From IMG/VR virus record IMGVR_UViG_3300042934_000861, positions 1 to 64,000 of that record: DNA of 64,000 nucleotides. One strand, written 5' to 3'. The number at the start of each line of letters is the position of its first letter. Positions within the stretch are counted from its first letter, which is position 1. The notes beneath the pieces were generated by a model that was not told the DNA's origin, did no database searches, and saw nothing but the letters and a program-made list of their open reading frames with translations. This DNA comes from a virus. This document shows, in pieces, positions 44,872-52,876 of the stretch. Both the position numbers and the translations under genes were made by a program.

Positions 44872-45531
44872 ATGTTCAACAAAGGGGATCGAGTCATTGT
44901 ACCGGTCAAAGGCGTAATACTGAAGCGGCGTAATAAAGCGCAAATGGAAGTGGCAGGGAAAAAGCGTTTCGATATAAAGCTCGAGCTTAACCTGGTAAAT
45001 GAAGATGATACGCCCTGTGACATTGAAACAATTATCATAAAGGACTATAACACTGAGGATATACAGTGTTATGACTGTGAAATATCTCCGGCGCTGCGGG
45101 AATTAGCCGACAAGGTTATCTCGAAGATGCCGGATTTGTGGTTTATAGACGAGTATATAGGCCGCGAGAACATTGCGTTTGTACTTAGCTACGAGCCTAA
45201 AGTGGAGAGGGCAACAGGCAAGATGGTTCATGCCGACTGTCGTAAGGTAAAGCCGCCGTTCAGGGCATTTATGGATTACCAGTACATTATTACGGTGTAC
45301 GAGCCACATGTAGATTATATGAGTGAAGCACAGATGGCCTTGTTGATGTGGCATGAGCTCAAACACATACCGATGTCCGGTAAGTTAGTACCGCACGATG
45401 TAGAAGACTTCAGTGCGATTATTGAAATATATGGGATACATTGGTCAGCGCCTGATGCTGATATTCCAAACATATTGGCAGGTGATGATAATGGCAAGGC
45501 AAAAGGCAGAAAATCAAGAAAAGCCAAATAA
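44872..45531 (+). CDS. Putative phage metallopeptidase
   Basis: 219 aa from ATG 44872 (44866 is alternative). Residues ~140-170 (SEAQMALLMWHELKHIPMSG) contain a HExxH-like HELKH zinc motif with downstream Glu. LWFIDEYIGRENIAFVLSYE and HADCRKVKPPFRAFMDYQYI belong to the phage metallopeptidase family (PF18894 style). The gene precedes the terminase small subunit and overlaps it by 41 bases, so it may act in maturation or DNA ejection. Its C-terminus is Lys-rich (GKAKGRKSRKAK). Confidence 0.8.
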   Translation: MFNKGDRVIVPVKGVILKRRNKAQMEVAGKKRFDIKLELNLVNEDDTPCDIETIIIKDYNTEDIQCYDCEISPALRELADKVISKMPDLWFIDEYIGRENIAFVLSYEPKVERATGKMVHADCRKVKPPFRAFMDYQYIITVYEPHVDYMSEAQMALLMWHELKHIPMSGKLVPHDVEDFSAIIEIYGIHWSAPDADIPNILAGDDNGKAKGRKSRKAK

Positions 45532-46000
45532 GCGGAAGAAGCCTGGAGGTACGAGCAAGCCGAGAAAGAAACCGGTTGCTAAACCTAAAGTTGATGTGCC
45601 TGTTGACGTAATAAAAAGTAATGATTGGGTACCTCACGCAAAACAAATAGCACTCGCTCACTTGCTTGTTAATCCTGAAAACCGCGGTACAAAAGAAAAA
45701 AAAGCGGAAGAAGCCGGGATTACATACAAAACAATGTGGGTTTGGATGAAAGATCCGAATTTCGTTGCGTATCTCAATGGGTTAATACATCAATATACAG
45801 ATGCTGAGACTGCAGAGGTTTGGAAAGCACTTATTCGTAAGGCTAAAATGGGAGATGTATCGGCAATTAAGCTGTTTTTTGAAATGAAAGGCATGTACAA
45901 AGAGCAGAAGAAAGTCGAACATACCGGCGAAGGTGGCGGTCCTGTTGATACTGAGCTCAGGATTATAATTGATTACGGCGATGGTGGGGGCGATGGCTGA
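45491..46000 (+). CDS. terS: Terminase small subunit
   Basis: 169 aa from ATG 45491, after GGCAGGTGATG. The basic N-terminal region (KRKKPGGTSKPRKKP) is followed by an HTH of the phBC6A51 type: HAKQIALAHLLVNPENRGT then KKAEEAGITYKTMWVWMKDP and FVAYLN. This binds the packaging site. It overlaps the large subunit by 8 bases, the normal order. Direct evidence for the pac/cos type is not visible. Confidence 0.88.
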   Translation: MARQKAENQEKPNKRKKPGGTSKPRKKPVAKPKVDVPVDVIKSNDWVPHAKQIALAHLLVNPENRGTKEKKAEEAGITYKTMWVWMKDPNFVAYLNGLIHQYTDAETAEVWKALIRKAKMGDVSAIKLFFEMKGMYKEQKKVEHTGEGGGPVDTELRIIIDYGDGGGDG

Positions 46001-47393
46001 GTCTGTCGTTCAGTTTAATCCTATATTTCGGGAGTTTAACAGAACGCGATGCCGGTATCGATGCGCTAAAGGCAGTGCTGGTAGTGGTAAGTCGGTTAAT
46101 ATCGCACAGGATTATATTCTAAAGCTAATGGACCCGAAGAACGCCGGTGCTAATCTTCTGGTTGTTAGAAAGATCGATGAGTCTCATCGTGATAGTACCT
46201 ACGCGGAATTAAAGGCTGCGATTAACCGGATCTGCGGTAAAGCAGCATCGGTATTGTGGACTGTTCGGCAGAGTCCGATGGAGATTGTCTGTAATCGAAC
46301 AGGCAATAAGATCATATTTCGCGGTATGAAAGACGATTCACAGCGAGAGAAGATCAAGTCGGTAAGCTTTGAGTATGGCAAGCTTGTCTTCATATGGATA
46401 GAAGAGGCCACGGAGCTCGACGAGTCTGATGTAGATATATTGGATGACCGGCTGCGTGGTATATTGCTTAATCCTTATCTGTATTATCAAATGACATTCA
46501 GCTTTAACCCTGTAAGTGCTTCACACTGGATCAAGGCTAAATACTTCGATATTACCAGTCCCGATATCTTTCCTCATCACAGCACATATAAGGACAATCG
46601 GTTCATTGATGAAGCGTATTACCGGCGTATGGAGCTCAGAAAGATCCAAGATCCTGAAGGCTATAAAGTCTATGGTGAAGGGGAATGGGGCATTACCGGT
46701 GGGCGCTTCTATGATATGTGGTCAAGTACGCTGCATGTTTGCAAGCCTTTTGCTATTCCGCAAGAGTGGACAAGGTTCCGTGCAATGGACTGGGGCAGCT
46801 ATCATCCTTATTCAGTCGGATGGTATGCGGTAGACTATGACAGTCGGTTATGGAAGTATCGGGAGTTGTATGGCTATGGTGGTAAAGCGAATGTAGGTAC
46901 CAAGGAAACGGCCAAACAGGTTGCGCTAAAGATTGCTGAAGCTGAAAAAGAAGACAATCAAATGTCATATGGTATATTGGACAGCGCTTGCTGGAATAAG
47001 ACCGGTACAGAAGGCCCCACAATTGCAGAAGAAATCAACAATGTCTTATCTGAAAAGAGTAAGACTCTTTTTATTCCCTCTACTAAGGGGCGTGAAGCTG
47101 GCGCGGAGCAGGTAAAGATTCGCTTGACCGGCTACATCGACAAGGAAGGCAAGCAAATACCTGGCATTACCTTCTTTGAAACGTGCTTTCACACGGTAAG
47201 AACATTTCCGCTGCTGACGCATGACAAGCACAATCCGGAAAAGGTTGATACCAATGGAGAAGATCACGCATTCGACGAGACCATGTACGCCTGTACGTCC
47301 CGGCCATGGACACCTGAGAAGCCGAAAGAAAAAGAGAAGCGAGAAAAGTACCGCCGTGATAAATCAGAACAGCGTAGTTGGATGGCAATATAA
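45993..47393 (+). CDS. terL: Terminase large subunit
   Basis: 466 aa from ATG 45993 after GTGGGGG. The ATPase shows Walker A GSAGSGKS (27-34) and Walker B FIWIEEATELDESD (~129-142), then MTFSFNPVSASHWIK as the coupling motif. The nuclease domain begins with RAMDWGSYHPYSVGWYAVD and continues through YGILDSACWNKTGTEG. It belongs to the PBSX/Terminase_3 group. It pumps DNA into proheads through the P22-type portal encoded 3 kb downstream; the genes in between are accessory insertions. Confidence 0.95.
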   Translation: MAESVVQFNPIFREFNRTRCRYRCAKGSAGSGKSVNIAQDYILKLMDPKNAGANLLVVRKIDESHRDSTYAELKAAINRICGKAASVLWTVRQSPMEIVCNRTGNKIIFRGMKDDSQREKIKSVSFEYGKLVFIWIEEATELDESDVDILDDRLRGILLNPYLYYQMTFSFNPVSASHWIKAKYFDITSPDIFPHHSTYKDNRFIDEAYYRRMELRKIQDPEGYKVYGEGEWGITGGRFYDMWSSTLHVCKPFAIPQEWTRFRAMDWGSYHPYSVGWYAVDYDSRLWKYRELYGYGGKANVGTKETAKQVALKIAEAEKEDNQMSYGILDSACWNKTGTEGPTIAEEINNVLSEKSKTLFIPSTKGREAGAEQVKIRLTGYIDKEGKQIPGITFFETCFHTVRTFPLLTHDKHNPEKVDTNGEDHAFDETMYACTSRPWTPEKPKEKEKREKYRRDKSEQRSWMAI

Positions 47394-47475
47394 TTCATCA
47401 TGCTGCATAAAGATATCAAAATCTACGGCGTAGTAAAAATTTAATCGTATAAATATGCAGAAGGGAGTGTTCTTA

Positions 47476-47961
47476 ATGCCAAGGGTAGTCAAGATACCAG
47501 TAGAAATAGATGCGGAGTTGTACGAACCAGGAATGGAAGATGGCTTTAAACCGGAAGATTTTTGCTATGCAGAATTCGGCATTGATTTGAGCGGGTGCTC
47601 TAAGCAAGAAAGCGCTGGTTGCGGTGGATGTAAGTGTTATCTTCCTTATATTTCAACTCTTGAGGGACCGCATTTTATCAGTCCTGGCGACTACATCATA
47701 ACAGGTGTAGAAGGAGAGCGTTATCCTATCAAGCCTGGTATATATGCGAAAACATATCGCTTGGCTGGTGGAAGTCTAGCTGTTAAGGTCTGCTGGCAAG
47801 ATGGTAGTGTTGCTGATTTTGAATGTAAGAGTGTTGTGGGTTTGGCTGACAGCATTGTTTTAAAAGGCGACGACGGTTATCAAACGACGATACCTAAAAC
47901 AGACATTCGATATATAACGCAAAAAGAGAAGGTGAAGAAAGATGAACCCAATACTGCATGA
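47476..47961 (+). CDS. Hypothetical phage protein (PGDYI type)
   Basis: 161 aa from ATG 47476 after AAGGGAGTG. SPGDYIITGVEGERYPIKPG and IYAKTY form a phrase widespread in phage proteins of unknown function, sometimes annotated with PGDYG-like domains. A Cys-rich segment (GCSKQESAGCGGCKCYLPYI) near residues 40-60 suggests a metal site. It overlaps the next gene by 20 bases. It sits between terminase and portal, outside the structural core. Confidence 0.7.
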   Translation: MPRVVKIPVEIDAELYEPGMEDGFKPEDFCYAEFGIDLSGCSKQESAGCGGCKCYLPYISTLEGPHFISPGDYIITGVEGERYPIKPGIYAKTYRLAGGSLAVKVCWQDGSVADFECKSVVGLADSIVLKGDDGYQTTIPKTDIRYITQKEKVKKDEPNTA

Positions 47962-48085
47962 GCGTTGCGGCATGTGTAGCCGGAAACTGAAGACGCAAAA
48001 GTCGAAAGAAGATGGTTGTGGACCGGTTTGCGCAAAGAAGGCTGCTTCTGAGCGAAAAGCAAGGGAGCAGGATGCTGATGGGTAA
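47942..48085 (+). CDS. 47-aa DUF6011-like zinc protein
   Basis: ATG 47942 follows GAAGGTGAAGAAAG. HERCGMCSRKLKTQKSKEDG then CGPVCAKKAA is the CxxCgrkLk...GxGPvCakK signature of DUF6011-type small zinc proteins. Common in phages of Gram-positives, role unknown. Overlaps both neighbours. Confidence 0.75.
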   Translation: MNPILHERCGMCSRKLKTQKSKEDGCGPVCAKKAASERKAREQDADG

Positions 48086-48233
48086 GCGACGTGAGTTGTG
48101 CTGCACCAGGGAACAGTGTGCAAGGTATGCCCCTAATACCGGCTTAGGAAGATGGCCGGACAATAACCATGTTTGCCAAGTGAAAAGGAGTCCTAAGGTG
48201 GCGAATTGCCCACACAGGACAAAAAAGCAGTAA
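48078..48233 (+). CDS. 51-aa Cys-rich protein
   Basis: ATG 48078 lies after GGGAGCAGG. LCCTREQCARYAPNTGLGRW, HVCQVK and NCPHRT give a CCxxxxxC...C...C cluster. Very basic. A terminator follows immediately. No family recognised. Confidence 0.55.
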   Translation: MGKRRELCCTREQCARYAPNTGLGRWPDNNHVCQVKRSPKVANCPHRTKKQ

Positions 48234-48234
48234 G

Positions 48235-48259
48235 CCGCTCGAATAATCGGGCGGTTTTT
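48235..48259 (+). terminator. Intrinsic terminator
   Basis: CCGCTCG (48235-48241) pairs with CGGGCGG (48248-48254; one T-G) around AATAAT, then TTTTT. Confidence 0.8.
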
Positions 48260-48288
48260 ACATTTCAAGTAAAAGGAGCGACAAGGGA

Positions 48289-48660
48289 ATGCATGTTAAG
48301 GTGAAACACGATTTACTGACTACAAAGTACACAGCGGTTTATCACGAACCGGAGATTGTTATGCAGTTTGGAGCCCCGCATTGCTTTACGGTAATTGCAA
48401 GTAACGATGATGGCTCCGGCACACCATTAGCGGAGATTCACTTCCAGGAGGGGCCAATTAAAGAATTTGGCGTGAATGGGGTCTGCAATGAAGATTTGAT
48501 CGCAATGGTCATCTGCCGGTTGGAACATTTCCAGAAAGGGCCGTTTGCTTGCCGGGACAATGCCGTAGCAATCACAAAGCTTGAAGAGGGACTTCTTTGG
48601 CTGCGCAAGCGTACTATTGGCCGTGAGAATCGCGGCGTAGAGGGAACGTCAAACAAGTAA
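48289..48660 (+). CDS. Acb2/Tad1-like protein, candidate anti-CBASS/Thoeris sponge
   Basis: 123 aa after AAAGGAGCGACAAGG. The C-terminal two-thirds reads IHFQEGPIKEFGVNGVCNED, then CRDNAVAITKLEEGLLWLRK and RTIGRENRGVEGT. I associate this phrase with the Acb2/Tad1 hairpin family of phage proteins, which bind cyclic-nucleotide or ADP-ribose signals and blunt CBASS or Thoeris defence. Two helices rich in Arg and Glu form the hairpin. The N-terminal 50 residues are strand-rich. The family name is from memory of the signature; sequestering activity is inference. It lies in its own transcription unit between terminators and virion genes. Confidence 0.65.
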   Translation: MHVKVKHDLLTTKYTAVYHEPEIVMQFGAPHCFTVIASNDDGSGTPLAEIHFQEGPIKEFGVNGVCNEDLIAMVICRLEHFQKGPFACRDNAVAITKLEEGLLWLRKRTIGRENRGVEGTSNK

Positions 48661-48675
48661 CAGGGAGGAATAACA

Positions 48676-49053
48676 ATGCAATGTCCAAAATGCCGGGGAG
48701 TTAAAATCTCTACCGAGAGAAGGCCAAATGGAAATAATATCTGCGGCAGCTGCGGCCATACGTGGCCCAATGGTCCGGCCGGGGCCGTAAGTGTAAATGC
48801 AAGCAAAGTAAGTTTAACCCAGGAAGATATCGACAAGGCCATCATAACTGAAGAATATATCAAAATGGGGAAGAAAACAGTAGTGTGTCTGTTAACCCTC
48901 AAGAATGGTTTTGAAATTGTAGGTACCGGCAGTTGTGTGGATCCTGCTAACTTCAACATGGAGATGGGCAAGACATGTGCGAGGGAAGAGGCTGTTAACC
49001 AAATCTGGAAGCTAGAAGGCTATCATTTGCAATGCCAGCATCCGGCCAGATGA
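48676..49053 (+). CDS. N4 Gp49/Sf6 Gp66-family protein with N-terminal zinc ribbon
   Basis: 125 aa after AGGGAGG. The C-terminal 80 residues (VCLLTLKNGFEIVGTGSCVD, AREEAVNQIWKLEGYHLQ) match the N4 gp49/Sf6 gene 66 family, found in many tailed phages with unknown function. The N-terminus adds a zinc ribbon (CPKCRGVK, CGSCGHTW), not usual for the family. Confidence 0.88.
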   Translation: MQCPKCRGVKISTERRPNGNNICGSCGHTWPNGPAGAVSVNASKVSLTQEDIDKAIITEEYIKMGKKTVVCLLTLKNGFEIVGTGSCVDPANFNMEMGKTCAREEAVNQIWKLEGYHLQCQHPAR

Positions 49054-49138
49054 ACTGGCAATTCATTATGGACCGTAACGCATTAGGCCATCAATGATGG
49101 TTTATATATTAAAGCAAATACAAGGAGTGGAAACAAAC

Positions 49139-49399
49139 ATGGAAACGATTAAAGTATCAGCAGGTTCAGTTCCAGGTAAAGTAGCGGGTGCCATTGCAGC
49201 ATCAGTAAGAGAGCAAGGGCAGGCAACAGTACAGGGCATTGGTGCCGGTTCAGTTAACCAAGCGGTAAAAGCTATTGCTATCGCCCGGGGATTTTTAGCA
49301 CCTCAAGGTGTTAACCTGGTGTGCGTCCCTGGTTTTGCGGACGTTGACATTGAGGGCGAAGAGCGCACTGCAATCCGGTTTACTGTAAAGAACGGCTAA
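49139..49399 (+). CDS. spoVS: SpoVS-like protein
   Basis: 86 aa from ATG 49139 after AAGGAGTGG. It matches SpoVS end to end: METIKVSAGSVPGKVAGAIA, ATVQGIGAGSVNQAVKAIAI, ARGFLAPQGVNLVCVPGF and GEERTAIRFTVKNG. SpoVS is an Alba-like small protein needed for normal sporulation (stage V) and cell-division timing in Bacillus. A phage copy may influence the host's sporulation decision or bind nucleic acid. It is one base from the following membrane gene. Confidence 0.95.
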   Translation: METIKVSAGSVPGKVAGAIAASVREQGQATVQGIGAGSVNQAVKAIAIARGFLAPQGVNLVCVPGFADVDIEGEERTAIRFTVKNG

Positions 49400-49716
49400 T
49401 GAGTGCCGGACTCTATTTATTATTGGCCCATTACCTTGCAGACTTCCCGCTGCAGGGTGATTTCTTGGCTAGTATGAAAGGGAAGAATGTATATCTCCTT
49501 GCTGTTCATGTGCTGATCTACACATTATTGATTGGTGCATGTTTGGACTTAATGGGGATATATGCGGTATGGAAATTGTGGCTTGTTGCGCTGTCTCATA
49601 CTGCAATTGACTACTGGAAATGTCATTATGCACCAAAGGAGACTGCATTGACTGCAAGCCTGTATATCGATCAAGCCTTACATTTGCTTGTGTTGATGGT
49701 TTGCCTGTATCTTTAA
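49399..49716 (+). CDS. DUF3307-type membrane protein
   Basis: 105 aa, overlapping spoVS by one base. LYLLLAHYLADFPLQGDFLA and SMKGKN, then several hydrophobic helices and the family ending YIDQALHLLVL. DUF3307 proteins are small integral membrane proteins of unknown function found in bacteria and phages, with conserved His and Asp residues (HYLAD, HTAIDYWK) pointing to a catalytic or metal role. Confidence 0.85.
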   Translation: MSAGLYLLLAHYLADFPLQGDFLASMKGKNVYLLAVHVLIYTLLIGACLDLMGIYAVWKLWLVALSHTAIDYWKCHYAPKETALTASLYIDQALHLLVLMVCLYL

Positions 49717-49722
49717 AAGGTT

Positions 49723-49753
49723 GGCGGCTAAAGAATGGCCGTCTATTTTATTT
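49723..49753 (+). terminator. Intrinsic terminator
   Basis: GGCGGC (49723-49728) pairs with GCCGTC (49738-49743; one G-T), followed by TATTTTATTTA. Separates the SpoVS/DUF3307 pair from the portal operon. Confidence 0.65.
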
Positions 49754-49773
49754 AATGGGTGGTGGTCTGGGTG

Positions 49774-50172
49774 GTGACGTTAAATCAGGAAGAAGAGCAG
49801 TCGTTCAAGAAGTGGTACGGAAATACTATCACCGGCATTGCACTAAAGACTGGTTTTCAACTTGATCCTAACCCTGATAGCCCAGACCATCATTATGATT
49901 ACCGGGGATTTTACAGGGCGCTGCAGGCAGGTGATCCTGCTGCAAAAACATCCGTTCAGTCTGATGGATTGGTGCATTTCACATCACCATGGAAACAGCC
50001 GGACCATCCCACCTATAAATACAAGACGCTTCTTGATCTCTTCATACAAAGCAAGTATGATCCTGCGGCTTCTGACAATGAAGCACAGGAAGTCAGTAAG
50101 CATAGTATTGTGAATCCTGAGTTGGTTCAGGAGTATTTACGTTCAAATAATCGCAAGGCTGGAGGTGGTTGA
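49774..50172 (+). CDS. Hypothetical protein preceding the portal
   Basis: 132 aa with a probable GTG 49774 start (several in-frame GTG codons upstream). The core reads SFKKWYGNTITGIALKTGFQ, DPNPDSPDHHYDYRGFYRAL and WKQPDHPTYKYK, a phrase I recognise from proteins next to portal genes in P22-like and related phages. It is usually linked to virion assembly, but its function is unknown. It overlaps the portal start by 4 bases. Confidence 0.7.
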   Translation: MTLNQEEEQSFKKWYGNTITGIALKTGFQLDPNPDSPDHHYDYRGFYRALQAGDPAAKTSVQSDGLVHFTSPWKQPDHPTYKYKTLLDLFIQSKYDPAASDNEAQEVSKHSIVNPELVQEYLRSNNRKAGGG

Positions 50173-52418
50173 GTTTGTTTGCGGTTTCTACGGATGATAT
50201 GGTGGATGTTACTCATCAGAGAAGTTTAAACTTTACGCAGTACCGAGATGAATTTAGGGCTAGCGTCGATAAGGAAAGAGATTGGCGTAATGAAGCCAAA
50301 GAAGATATTGAGTTCTTCTGCGGCAAGCAGTGGGATGACCGGGATAGGATTGCCTTAAATGAGCAAGGAAGACCCACGTTAACAATTAACCGGATCAAGC
50401 CGCTTATCAACTTGCTGTCAGGGTACCAGCGCCTTAACCGTTATGAGCCTGAGTTTTTACCGCGTACTAAGTCGGATATTGAACTATGTACGGTTCGCAA
50501 AGGTGTTACTAAGTACATCATGGACCAGTGCGATTACGCCAGTATTGAATCATCGGTATTTCTGGATGGTGCAATTTGCGGACGTGGATGGTTTGAGGTG
50601 TGCTATGAATGGGATCATTCAGCGCTTGACGGTGACATTAAGGTTAAGCGCGTATCCCCAATGGATATATATGTTGACCCCGAATCAACGGCGCCGGATT
50701 ATTCCGACGCTAAATTTCTTTTCAGGGGCAAGTGGGCTGATAAGGATGAGCTCAAGGCCGTGTATCCGGAACATGCCGATGTCATTGATTTTGCGACTAA
50801 TGAGTATGACAAAGCCGAAGATGTTGACTTTGTTGGCTTAGAACCCCTGTGGTATCAGAAGAACACTCATAAGCTCAGGCTGGTTGAACGATGGGGGCGG
50901 CGAACAGAGTCTCAACAATACTATTTGGTCGTGATCGATGGAAAAGAAAGTCTGCTCAAAAAAGAAGACATCTCAATTAATCATTTTGTAGCTGGCCAGG
51001 TGAAAAAGCCGGTGAAGCTGCCGATAACGAAGACGTATTTTACGGCGTTCATTGGTGAGCATGTTCTGGAAGAGAAAGAGTCTCCCTATCAGCATGGTAT
51101 GTTCCCATATGTGCCGTTTATTGCTTATTATCTGGGTGAAGGCGATATGCCAGCTGGTGTTGTACGCGACATTAAGGACCCGCAGCGCGAGGTAAATAAG
51201 CGCCGCAGTCAATCGCTTCATATACTCGGTACACAGGCTAATAGTGGCTGGATTTATGAACAGGGCGTGTTTGATGCTGAGCAAAAATCCAATGTGCGTA
51301 AATTTGGCTCTATGCCTGGTGTCATGATTGAAACGAAGCAGGGAATGATGACTAAGCTGCAACGTATCAATCCCCCAAATCCACCTGTCGGGTTGTTCCA
51401 GGCTGAACAGGAGGCCGTACAGGATATACGGGATATATCGGGTATCAATGAAGGTATGCTTGGTACAGATATCTCACAATCGGCAAGCGGTAAGGCGATC
51501 GAGCTCAGGCAGAGACAGGCTGTTACTCATATTGGAGCTCTCTTTGATAATCTGCGACGCGCAAAGCAACAAATACTCTTTATCATGTGGGGTAAGCGCA
51601 GTAAGAAGGGGCTGATCCAGCAGTATTATACGGATGAAAAGACGTTCCGTATTGTCGGTGATAATGGCCAGCAGGATTTTATTACAATCAATCAGCAGGT
51701 TCAGGTACAAGATCCTACGCTGGGCGTCATACACAAGATCCTCAATGATCTCAGTGTAGGTGAGTTTGATATTGTGGTGTCTGATACTCCAAGCACTGCT
51801 ACGCAACGGCAAAGCCAATTCTGGGCTCTTGTTGATGCTATATCCAAACTTGGTATTCCTGGTGAAATGGTATTTGACATGCTTATTGATATGTCGGACA
51901 TTCCTAATCGCGAGGAAATTAAGAAGCGGTGGATGGAAAGACAGGAGGCACAACAACAGTCGGCCCAAAATGCGCCTGTTAAATTAACCGGCAACATTAA
52001 TATAAAGGACATTCCTCCGGATGCTCAGGCACAAATGCTTGCTAAGATTGGCATACAAATGCAGCCGCAACAGCAGCTGAATCCATTCATTCCCCTGGTG
52101 CAGCAGTTGCCGCCCCAAGTAATTCAGGCAATTAGTCAAATGGTGCCTCAAGAATTATATGGAGCTATAAAAATGCTGTTTGGGCAGATCCCGCCTGAAC
52201 TTCAGGCGCAGGTAGGTCAAATGATTCAAGGTGTACCACCTGAGCAGGTTATTCAATTGTTTCATGATGCTGCTGTGCAGGTTATTAGTGCAGCTGGTGG
52301 CGGTCAGCAAGCGCAGCAGCCGGTTCAGCCTCAACTGCCTAACCAGCCGACATCATCACAAACTATAACACAGCCAGCTATGCGTGAAATGCTTAATGCG
52401 GCTCAAATAGGAATGTAG
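50169..52418 (+). CDS. P22-type portal protein
   Basis: 749 aa with TTG start after GCTGGAGGTGG. N-terminal region RDEFRASVDKERDWRNEAKE, DIEFFCGKQWDDRDR and RPTLTINRIKPLINLLSGYQ, then VSPMDIYVDPESTAPDYSDA and later DIRDISGINEGMLGTD, match the P22_portal family. The C-terminal ~170 residues are a Gln/Pro-rich helical barrel-like tail (QMQPQQQLNPFIPLVQQLPP). It forms the dodecameric DNA channel at one capsid vertex. The long barrel and family point to a short-tailed virion. Confidence 0.93.
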   Translation: MSLFAVSTDDMVDVTHQRSLNFTQYRDEFRASVDKERDWRNEAKEDIEFFCGKQWDDRDRIALNEQGRPTLTINRIKPLINLLSGYQRLNRYEPEFLPRTKSDIELCTVRKGVTKYIMDQCDYASIESSVFLDGAICGRGWFEVCYEWDHSALDGDIKVKRVSPMDIYVDPESTAPDYSDAKFLFRGKWADKDELKAVYPEHADVIDFATNEYDKAEDVDFVGLEPLWYQKNTHKLRLVERWGRRTESQQYYLVVIDGKESLLKKEDISINHFVAGQVKKPVKLPITKTYFTAFIGEHVLEEKESPYQHGMFPYVPFIAYYLGEGDMPAGVVRDIKDPQREVNKRRSQSLHILGTQANSGWIYEQGVFDAEQKSNVRKFGSMPGVMIETKQGMMTKLQRINPPNPPVGLFQAEQEAVQDIRDISGINEGMLGTDISQSASGKAIELRQRQAVTHIGALFDNLRRAKQQILFIMWGKRSKKGLIQQYYTDEKTFRIVGDNGQQDFITINQQVQVQDPTLGVIHKILNDLSVGEFDIVVSDTPSTATQRQSQFWALVDAISKLGIPGEMVFDMLIDMSDIPNREEIKKRWMERQEAQQQSAQNAPVKLTGNINIKDIPPDAQAQMLAKIGIQMQPQQQLNPFIPLVQQLPPQVIQAISQMVPQELYGAIKMLFGQIPPELQAQVGQMIQGVPPEQVIQLFHDAAVQVISAAGGGQQAQQPVQPQLPNQPTSSQTITQPAMREMLNAAQIGM

Positions 52419-52426
52419 GTGAGGTT

Positions 52427-52846
52427 GTGACAAAAGAGCAGATTGAACAGATGGTCAGATACTGGCAGATTCAATTACGATTGCAAAACTGGGTTATAGC
52501 GGTAAGATGGGATGTAACGCCGAGTGCTTCAGATGCTGCAGCACAGGTTAATAAAATTGATGGCCGTTATTATGCTAGTGTTCGCTTTTGTCCAGATATC
52601 CTTGAGTATGAGGATATGGAAGAAGTAAGTTTGTATGTTTGCCATGAATTAACTCACCTTCATCTAAATCAAATATGGCATACGGTGGAAATCTTGTTGA
52701 GGGATAAAGGTGGTTGCGTTATCAGCCATGACTTTATTGCTGATCTAAATAAATTAATATGTAGAGATATTGAGCATGCAACAGATGCGCTTTCAACAGC
52801 GTTTACAATTGCATTGCCATATTCTAAAGAACTTGACGGCAGGTAG
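52427..52846 (+). CDS. HExxH metallopeptidase-like protein
   Basis: 139 aa with a GTG start. SLYVCHELTHLHLNQIWHTV (residues ~67-86) contains HELTH, a zinc-metallopeptidase motif, in a small SprT/ImmA-like frame. N-terminal half WQIQLRLQNWVIAVRWDV is typical of phage members. Lying between portal and scaffold, it could be a head-maturation protease. It is a second HExxH protein of this replicon (see 44.9 kb). Confidence 0.75.
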   Translation: MTKEQIEQMVRYWQIQLRLQNWVIAVRWDVTPSASDAAAQVNKIDGRYYASVRFCPDILEYEDMEEVSLYVCHELTHLHLNQIWHTVEILLRDKGGCVISHDFIADLNKLICRDIEHATDALSTAFTIALPYSKELDGR

Positions 52847-52862
52847 CCGTTATTTTTATTTG
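52836..52862 (+). terminator. Weak intrinsic terminator
   Basis: ACGGC (52836-52840) and GCCGT (52846-52850) with a 5-base loop, followed by TATTTTTATTT. It overlaps the stop of the peptidase-like gene; partial termination is likely since structural genes continue. Confidence 0.6.
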
Positions 52863-52876
52863 TAGGAGTGACGGAA

